Source: Petrotoga mobilis SJ95 (GTDB lineage: Bacteria > Thermotogota > Thermotogae > Petrotogales > Petrotogaceae). Taken from it: a stretch of 64,000 nucleotides of DNA. A program made the position numbers and the translations under genes. The stretch spans positions 1,340,501 through 1,404,500 of the forward strand of contig NC_010003.1 of NCBI RefSeq assembly GCF_000018605.1, read 5' to 3'. This document shows, in pieces, positions 59,154-64,000 of the stretch (positions are counted from its first letter, which is position 1; every line of letters starts with the position of its first letter). A model generated the notes under the pieces. It was not told the DNA's origin. It saw only the letters and a list, made by a program, of their open reading frames with translations, and ran no database searches.

Positions 59154-59189
59154 AAGCTTCTCCTTTTTGGTTTATTTTTTGTTGTGTTT

Positions 59190-59430
59190 AGCGCCCCTTC
59201 GCCCCGCTGCCCACCCCATAAAATTAGTGAAGTGTTTTCTTTGTCAACTTAATTATACCATATCTTTTTGAAGGTGAGCTGTCTTATCGTGTAACTCTTG
59301 TATAATGAGTTTTATAGCGCCCTTCCCCCGCTGCCCGCCCACAAAGAAGAGGTTCTTTGTTTAGCGCCCCTTCGCCCCGCTCCCCACCCATAAGGAAAAG
59401 GGTCTGTTTTTTTCACCCCGCAGCCTGCCC
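59190..59430. repeat. G+C-rich repeat cluster, two or three modules
   Basis: Modules GCGCCCCTTCGCCCCGCTGC, GCGCCCTTCCCCCGCTGCCC and GCGCCCCTTCGCCCCGCTCC are each followed by CCCACCCATAAGGAA-type tails. They are separated by AT-rich stretches such as AAGTGTTTTCTTTGTCAACT that also occur near 260 and 61740. No gene in this gap. Confidence 0.75.
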
Positions 59431-59444
59431 TACATCTTTTTGTT

Positions 59445-60323
59445 TTATTCTTCTAATTCTGTGAAGCCTATTCCTATTGCCCCAGGCCCAGAGTGAGCTC
59501 CAATTACTGCTCCCAACGTACCTGAGTATATTTCACCTTCATAGTTTAGTTTTTCTTTGAGTTTTTCTATCATGTATTCTTCGTCTTCTTTACATATGGC
59601 GTTTCTTGTACAGATAATTGCTTTTTTAGGATCTTTTATTCTATCTGAAATTATATTAACCATTTCTTCCAATGATTTTCTTCTTGATCTAACTGCTTTT
59701 ATCGGTTTTACTACTCCATTCACAAATTCCATTATCGGTTTTATATTTAATAGAGTACCGACGAACTGTGTGGCGCCACCTATTCTTCCACCGGCTTTCA
59801 TGTATTTCAAGGTTTTTACAGTGAATATTGTACTAGTTTTTTTGATCGATTCTTTGGCTATTTTAGAGATTTCTTCAAAATATTTTTTCCCACTTTTAAT
59901 TATTTGAGCGACTTTTATTTCCAAAGCAGCCTGACCACATGTACAGGTTCTTGTGTCTATTAAGGTTATTTTTGAGTCTTGGTATTTCTCGGTGAAATCA
60001 TTTTTTGCTATATTGGCATTTTGATAGCTTGCAGATAAATCGCTTGATATTGTTGTGACTATTATCTCTTTGAAACCTTTATCATATGTTTCTTTAAAAG
60101 CGTTGAACCAATCTTCTGGATTTGGTGCTGCAGTTTTTGGAGCTTTGTCTGGATTTTCAGCCATTTTCTTATAAAATTCTTCATCGGAATAATCTTTGCC
60201 TTGAACAAGATACTCTTTCTCATCAAAGGTTATGTAAAAAGGGATTTTTACGATATTATATTTTTCAAGAATTTCTGATGGTAAATTGCTTGCAGCATCA
60301 ACTATCTGTGCTATTTTAGGCAT
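59445..60323 (-). CDS. DegV-family fatty-acid-binding protein, 292 aa
   Basis: The N-terminal DegV domain reads KIAQIVDAASNLPSEILEKY, IVKIPFYITFDEKEYL and PKTAAPNPEDWFNAFKETYD, then IIVTTISSDLSASYQNANIA (the S-containing ligand loop) and LIDTRTCTCGQAALEIKVAQ. The C-terminal domain reads LKYMKAGGRIGGATQFVGTL, LNIKPIMEFVNGVVKPI and the ending GAHSGPGAIGIGF. ATG 60323 is chosen because AGGGAGG lies seven bases upstream. DegV proteins bind long-chain fatty acids in the cytosol and act with a fatty-acid kinase in other bacteria. It stands alone between repeat clusters. Confidence 0.93.
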   Translation of the reverse strand: MPKIAQIVDAASNLPSEILEKYNIVKIPFYITFDEKEYLVQGKDYSDEEFYKKMAENPDKAPKTAAPNPEDWFNAFKETYDKGFKEIIVTTISSDLSASYQNANIAKNDFTEKYQDSKITLIDTRTCTCGQAALEIKVAQIIKSGKKYFEEISKIAKESIKKTSTIFTVKTLKYMKAGGRIGGATQFVGTLLNIKPIMEFVNGVVKPIKAVRSRRKSLEEMVNIISDRIKDPKKAIICTRNAICKEDEEYMIEKLKEKLNYEGEIYSGTLGAVIGAHSGPGAIGIGFTELEE

Positions 60324-60414
60324 AAAAAATCCTCCCTTAAATAGTTTTTTCAATTATAATTATATATCAATTAATAAATAAAAATATACCACCCTATCAC
60401 ATAACTTTTGCAAA

Positions 60415-60655
60415 CGAGCTTTATAGCGCCCCTTCGCCCCGCTCCCCACCCATAAGGAAGAGGGACCTGCGGTCCCTTAAACCCTGTTTTTCACCCATAA
60501 GGAAAAGGATTTTTATTTGCACCCTTTCCCTGTTTTTCACCCATAAGGAAAAGGATTTTTATTTGCACCCTTTCCCTGTTTTTCACCCATAAGGAAAAGG
60601 ATTTGTTCCTTTTTACCCCGCTCCCCGCCCATAAGGAAAAGGGCTCCATCTGATC
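60415..60655. repeat. Repeat cluster including a 46-bp tandem repeat (three units)
   Basis: A G+C-rich module (GCGCCCCTTCGCCCCGCTCC...GGGACCTGCGGTCCC) is followed by three units starting at 60482, 60528 and 60574. Each reads CCCTGTTTTTCACCCATAAG and GAAAAGGATTTTTATTTGCA. The last unit diverges after about 33 bases. No coding potential. Confidence 0.85.
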
Positions 60656-61079
60656 AGTTATTTTCGATGAATTTTTCTATACTTTTAATGAATTGTCTAA
60701 TGTCATCCAAATTTTCTGTTATTATGTCGTACAGCTCTTCTTCAGAGATCATGTGATACATATGGACCAATCTATTCCGATAACCAGCCATTTGAATCAA
60801 TTTCTGGCTCAAATTCTTGTTTATAATATCTTTTTCTCCAAGCCCCAAAGCAATAGCTTTATACTCAGTGGACATGTCTATGCTACCTGTCTTAGCTAAT
60901 ATATGCCTTCCAATATCAAAGATTGCTTCTAAAGACCTTCGGAGAAAGCTTTCAGCGGCTGCAGGGTTTCTTCTATCTCGTAGAAATTCTTCTTTTGATA
61001 AGTGAGATAGTATTTCTAATTGAATTAGATAGTCATTGATGAATATCAATCTATCTCTAATAAGCTCTTTATTTATCAT
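60654..61079 (-). CDS. hepT: HepT-family toxin (DUF86), 141 aa
   Basis: A HEPN-fold protein: INKELIRDRLIFINDYLIQL, ESFLRRSLEAIFDIGRHILA, and the RX4-6H catalytic motif in MAGYRNRLVHMYHMISEEEL (R-NRLV-H-M-Y). The length is standard. It is an RNase toxin in MntA/HepT pairs; the partner antitoxin AMP-modifies the tyrosine near the motif. ATG 61079 lies three bases after the antitoxin's stop, so they form one operon on the minus strand. Confidence 0.9.
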   Translation of the reverse strand: MINKELIRDRLIFINDYLIQLEILSHLSKEEFLRDRRNPAAAESFLRRSLEAIFDIGRHILAKTGSIDMSTEYKAIALGLGEKDIINKNLSQKLIQMAGYRNRLVHMYHMISEEELYDIITENLDDIRQFIKSIEKFIENN

Positions 61080-61082
61080 CTT

Positions 61083-61535
61083 TCATTTCTCCTCGTACTT
61101 TTCTAATACTTCCTTGGTGTATAAATCGAGTACATATTTAAAATCCGCAGCCCGCCTTAATATCATCATTTCATATTCATCTTTAAAACTTTCTGATTCG
61201 CTATATACGCATATGCCTTTTAACGCTTCGGTTTGGAATACAGAATGAGTTTCTTGCAAAAAAACCAGATCCAATTTGTAAGGTTTGAATAATTCTTCTA
61301 ATTCATTGTATATACTTGCATAAAGCTTGTATCTATGCTTTATATTATCCAAATCAAACAAAAATACTATTCCCACATCTATGTCAGTGAGGGGATCATC
61401 TATTTTTATATCGTTATTATCATTGTTTTTTAGTAACTGATAAGCCTTTTCTTTCTGCGAGCCAAACAAATAAACTAACCCTATTTTATATTTTTTACAC
61501 AAATCTTTTATAAATTCTAATTTGTTCTGAACCAT
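61083..61535 (-). CDS. mntA: MntA-family nucleotidyltransferase antitoxin, 150 aa
   Basis: The minimal nucleotidyltransferase motif is clear. VYLFGSQKEKAY (GS) is followed, after a longer than usual loop rich in N and D, by DPLTDIDVGIVF (DxD). The rest (FKPYKLDLVFLQETHSVFQT, GICVYSESESFKDEYEMMIL) matches the third acidic residue and tail of MntA proteins. ATG 61535 (MVQNKLEF) follows AGGTGAACAAC; the frame is open upstream into G+C-rich repeat DNA, which is not expected to be translated. It modifies HepT with AMP to neutralise it. The insertion between GS and DxD is longer than in most homologues. Confidence 0.9.
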   Translation of the reverse strand: MVQNKLEFIKDLCKKYKIGLVYLFGSQKEKAYQLLKNNDNNDIKIDDPLTDIDVGIVFLFDLDNIKHRYKLYASIYNELEELFKPYKLDLVFLQETHSVFQTEALKGICVYSESESFKDEYEMMILRRAADFKYVLDLYTKEVLEKYEEK

Positions 61536-61602
61536 GTTGTTCACCTGCTTAATTCTTTTGTATTTAAATCTTATACTGTCTTGGGAAACTTTAAAAAGAT
61601 AG

Positions 61603-61735
61603 ATGCAGCGCCCCTTCCCCAGCTCCCCACCCAAAAGGAGGAGGGACCTGCGGTCCCTTAAACCCTGTTTTTCACCCATAAGGAAAAGGATCAATATTTG
61701 CACCCCTTCCCCTGCAGCCCGTCCATATGAGGATT
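61603..61735. repeat. G+C-rich repeat cluster
   Basis: GCGCCCCTTCCCCAGCTCCC, AGGGACC-TGC-GGTCCCT hairpin, CCCTGTTTTTCACCCATAAG and CACCCCTTCCCCTGCAGCCC occur in series. It lies upstream of the mntA promoter region. Confidence 0.75.
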
Positions 61736-61794
61736 AAATTGATTTTTGCTATTTTAATTATATCATATCTTTTTGAAGGTGAGTTATTTTATCA

Positions 61795-62190
61795 TATACT
61801 TCCGTATAATAAGTTTTATAGCGCCCTTCCCCGCTCCCCACCCAAAAGGAAGAGGGACCTGCGGTCCCTTAAACCCAAGGGGGTGAAGGGCTTCGCCCTG
61901 TGACCCTTTTAAAAAAGTGCGTTTTTGTGAGCTGCGCTTAGTCATTATTTGCACCCCTTCGCCCCGCTCCCCACCCATAAGGAAAGAGGGACTTGCGGTC
62001 CCTTAAACCCACGGGGGGTGAAGGGCTTCGCCCTGTAACCTTTTTAAAAGTAGAGTGTTTTTTGTAAGCTGCGCTTAGTCGTTATTTGCGCCCCTTCGCC
62101 CCGCAGCCCACCCGTTTAAGGAAGAGGGATCACCCTTCGCCCCGCAGCCCGCCCATCTAAGGAAGAGCGTTGCCCACCCCTTTAAGGAAG
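61795..62190. repeat. Inverted-orientation copies of the 160-bp repeat of 27928-28265
   Basis: Two near-identical units each hold AGGGACCTGCGGTCCCT (one with a C-to-T change), GAAGGGCTTCGCCCTGT, an A/T-rich segment, GAGCTGCGCTTAGTCATT (or its variant) and CGCCCCGCTCCCCACCC. The last part degenerates into short CCGCAGCCCGCCCA modules. There are no genes in this 0.67-kb gap. Confidence 0.8.
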
Positions 62191-62205
62191 GAAATCTTTA
62201 CTTTT

Positions 62206-62778
62206 TTAAAAAATTAGTGTTATAAGAATAGGGACGGAAAGAGAAAGTATTACTCCTTGTCCAAAGGCTATTAGAGTAGTTTCTTTATCAGTGCTTTTTG
62301 ATATTACTCCAAGCATGGTGTCCATTGAAGTGGCTCCTCCAATTGATGCTGCTCCTAAAGGTGACCATTTAGCAACTAAAGGAATTAAAACTATCGCTAA
62401 AATTTCTCTAATTACATTTGCAGTGAAAGAAATTGCTCCTAGAACAGGAGAGTAGAGATTGCTGATCATAACCCCTGAAAGTGAATACCAACCGAATCCT
62501 GCAGATGCGCCTAGTGATTCTTTTAAATTTAAATTCGTGAAAAATATTGCTAATGATCCAAAGATAAGACTTCCTAATATAGTTAAAATTGATTGAAAGA
62601 GTATATTTTTCATGTTGACTTTTAATTTTGAGAGTATTTTTTCTTCACTGCCAATATCAACCCCAACACTAAAAACTAAAAACATTAATAAAATAGTTGT
62701 TAAATTGCTAGGGATATTAAAGTTAAAATAGATACCAGATATTATTCCAGCAACGACTGCAGATAATAGCAATATCAT
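62206..62778 (-). CDS. LysO-family lysine exporter, C-terminal subunit, 190 aa
   Basis: About six helices: LLLSAVVAGIISGIYFNFNI, TILLMFLVFSVGVDIGSEEK, ILFQSILTILGSLIFGSLAI. The conserved core is SAGFGWYSLSGVMISNLYSP, VLGAISFTANVIREILAIVL, GGATSMDTMLGVIS. This is the larger part of LysO (YbjE, DUF340), which in Escherichia coli is a single lysine exporter. Here the N-terminal part is a separate gene, and the two overlap by four bases (ATGA). The two products likely form one transporter in the cytoplasmic membrane. Confidence 0.88.
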   Translation of the reverse strand: MILLLSAVVAGIISGIYFNFNIPSNLTTILLMFLVFSVGVDIGSEEKILSKLKVNMKNILFQSILTILGSLIFGSLAIFFTNLNLKESLGASAGFGWYSLSGVMISNLYSPVLGAISFTANVIREILAIVLIPLVAKWSPLGAASIGGATSMDTMLGVISKSTDKETTLIAFGQGVILSLSVPILITLIF

Positions 62779-63047
62779 TTAGTTTTCTCCTTTTTAAAGA
62801 ACTTTTCGTAAATGGAAGTGAAAAGAACGCTTCCAATAATGGAAAAAACAGCTATGTATAAAGCTGTGATTCCAATTTCTTTAATTTGAGAAATCAAGAC
62901 GTCATCGTTGCCAATTTCATAACCCATGAAAAAGAGTAACAAAACCGTTGACCATAAAACGGGTTTAATTTTTTTCAACCATTTAAGCCATCCTTTTAAT
63001 CCCATGAAAAGGCCAATTGAAAAAGCTATAAGTATTCCCACCATCAT
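62775..63047 (-). CDS. LysO-family lysine exporter, N-terminal subunit, 90 aa
   Basis: Three hydrophobic helices: MVGILIAFSIGLFMGLKGWL, VLWSTVLLLFFMGYEIGNDD, ITALYIAVFSIIGSVLFTSI. These correspond to the first ~90 residues of LysO. ATG 63047 follows GAGGTGGTTCC; an ATG one codon later is also possible. It overlaps the start of the C-terminal subunit gene by four bases, so the two are translated together. Split LysO genes are common outside enterobacteria. Confidence 0.85.
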   Translation of the reverse strand: MMVGILIAFSIGLFMGLKGWLKWLKKIKPVLWSTVLLLFFMGYEIGNDDVLISQIKEIGITALYIAVFSIIGSVLFTSIYEKFFKKEKTK

Positions 63048-63081
63048 AATGGAACCACCTCACACCCTGCCTTTATAATTT

Positions 63082-64000
63082 TTAAAATTTCCCCATTTTT
63101 TTCAGCTTTTCAGATATTTTTCTTACGTCTTGTGAGTTTTCTTCTTTTGTGATTAAGATACCGTTTTCTCCTTCAACCACTATAATATTTGATAATCCAA
63201 CTATTCCTACAAATTTATCGGATTTAACGAACACATTTTTCCCATTTATGACTTCAACATTTTCGTCGTTGTCTGAGTATCCTTGCAGTTCCCTTACAGA
63301 TACCCAGTGCCCTACATCAGACCATGTAAAATCGGCTTTTACTACATAGACTTTATCAGATCGCTCTAATAGGGCGTAATCGATGCTTATTTTTTCGATA
63401 GTGGGCATGATTTTTCTTAAGCTCTCTGTGTCCCATGGAGAGATGTTTATGAGTTTGTTATAGATGTCAGAAGAATGTTTTTTCATTTGTTTTAAGAATG
63501 TGCTTTTTTTCCATACAAAGATCCCGCTGTTCCAATAGAAGTTGCCTTTTGATAGAAAGGTTTTAGCTGTTTCAGGGTCTGGTTTTTCTTTGAATGAATT
63601 GACTTTGTATGTTGAGTTGCTTATTGGTTTTCCTGCTTCTATATAGCCGTAACCAGTTTCTGGCCTGGTTGGTGTTATTCCGAAAGTGAATAGTCCGTTG
63701 AATTCTTGGGCGCCTTGTATTGCCTTTGATAGAGTGTCCCAAAATTTTGATTTGTCAGGTATGTAATGGTCGGCAGGGAGTATTGTTACTATCTCATCAT
63801 CTTGGGCTGCTAGAGTTCCTATCATGCAGGCTGGTGCGGTGTTTCTTGGAATTGGTTCTAAGATGATGTTTTCTTTGGGTATTTCTGGAATTTCTTTCAT
63901 AGTTAGTTGTTGATATTTTTCTGATGTAATGATAAAGATGTCTTTGGGTTCCATTTTGTAGCGCATTCTTTCATAGGTTTCTCTTATGAGGGTTTTGTCT
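63082..64000 (-). CDS. manC: Mannose-1-phosphate guanylyltransferase, partial (5' end outside window)
   Basis: The visible 300+ codons hold the ManC nucleotidyltransferase core: IILEPIPRNTAPACMIGTLA (EP..RNTAPA), ITILPADHYI-like IVTILPADHYIPDK, FTFGITPTRPETGYGYIEAG, VNSFKEKPDPETAKTFLSKG, NFYWNSGIFVWKKSTFL, ISIDYALLERSDKVYVVKAD and FTWSDVGHWVSV. The C-terminal left-handed helix part ends NSQDVRKISEKLKKMGKF, without an isomerase domain. The frame is open to position 64000, so the pyrophosphorylase signature lies outside. It makes GDP-mannose for polysaccharide or compatible-solute synthesis. Confidence 0.92.
   Translation of the reverse strand, partial: DKTLIRETYERMRYKMEPKDIFIITSEKYQQLTMKEIPEIPKENIILEPIPRNTAPACMIGTLAAQDDEIVTILPADHYIPDKSKFWDTLSKAIQGAQEFNGLFTFGITPTRPETGYGYIEAGKPISNSTYKVNSFKEKPDPETAKTFLSKGNFYWNSGIFVWKKSTFLKQMKKHSSDIYNKLINISPWDTESLRKIMPTIEKISIDYALLERSDKVYVVKADFTWSDVGHWVSVRELQGYSDNDENVEVINGKNVFVKSDKFVGIVGLSNIIVVEGENGILITKEENSQDVRKISEKLKKMGKF

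Noticed and set aside
60482-60620. CRISPR array (three 46-bp units)
   Set aside because: The whole unit repeats with no unique spacer. It is a tandem repeat.
61536-61703. N-terminal extension of MntA and a 64-aa frame at 61784-61978
   Set aside because: These are read-through of G+C-rich repeat DNA. The ribosome binding site supports ATG 61535 for mntA.

Overview
The window is AT-rich DNA (I judge roughly two-thirds A+T by eye), with strong AGGAGG-type ribosome binding sites and closely packed operons. It is very rich in insertion sequences, group II introns and G+C-rich intergenic repeats. The gene families (DegV, LysO split into two genes, WrbA, a maltose-type ABC operon, MntA/HepT) and the composition suggest a thermophilic anaerobe of the Thermotogota, most like Petrotoga. 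That assignment is inferred from gene content only; no marker gene confirms it.

Layout. 0-5.9 kb: an Rpn-like gene fragment, a tRNA-Met, a small protein gene, an alkaline phosphatase broken by a TnpB element, a class C-type group II intron, and wrbA. 6-17.8 kb: an IS21 element with fused istA/istB, an IS110 element nested in a DDE IS, then a LacI-regulated alpha-glucan operon (regulator, binding protein, two permeases, GH13 enzyme), another decayed DDE IS and a thioredoxin-like gene. 17.8-19.7 kb: a second copy of the same intron. 19.9-26 kb: a probable toxin-antitoxin-SecB-like chaperone (TAC) operon facing an operon of a winged-helix protein, a DnaC-like ATPase and a PglX-like DNA methyltransferase. 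All three genes of the second operon carry many in-frame copies of one short repeat. 26-28.3 kb: iteron-like and G-rich repeats, three small conserved proteins and a sigma-like ORF.

28.4-57.8 kb is a plus-strand surface-polysaccharide region: a degenerate CpsB-like protein, an initiating glycosylphosphotransferase, glycosyltransferases, a CapE/CapG/RmlD-type nucleotide-sugar set, two further UDP-GlcNAc 2-epimerase-like enzymes, membrane proteins, a methyltransferase and two almost identical flippases. It is broken up by ISL3, IS110, IS21 and DDE-IS copies and remnants and by a third group II intron. 57.8-64 kb: a HicB/HicA remnant, an Rpn-family nuclease, DegV, MntA/HepT, LysO and the end of a mannose-1-phosphate guanylyltransferase, separated by G+C-rich repeat clusters.

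The least ordinary features are the TAC operon, the mobile-looking short repeat that colonises coding sequence in frame (a further copy sits in an intron RT with what looks like a 6-bp target duplication), and the flanks of the two identical introns, which appear exchanged by recombination. All names rest on reading translations by eye; no database search was run.
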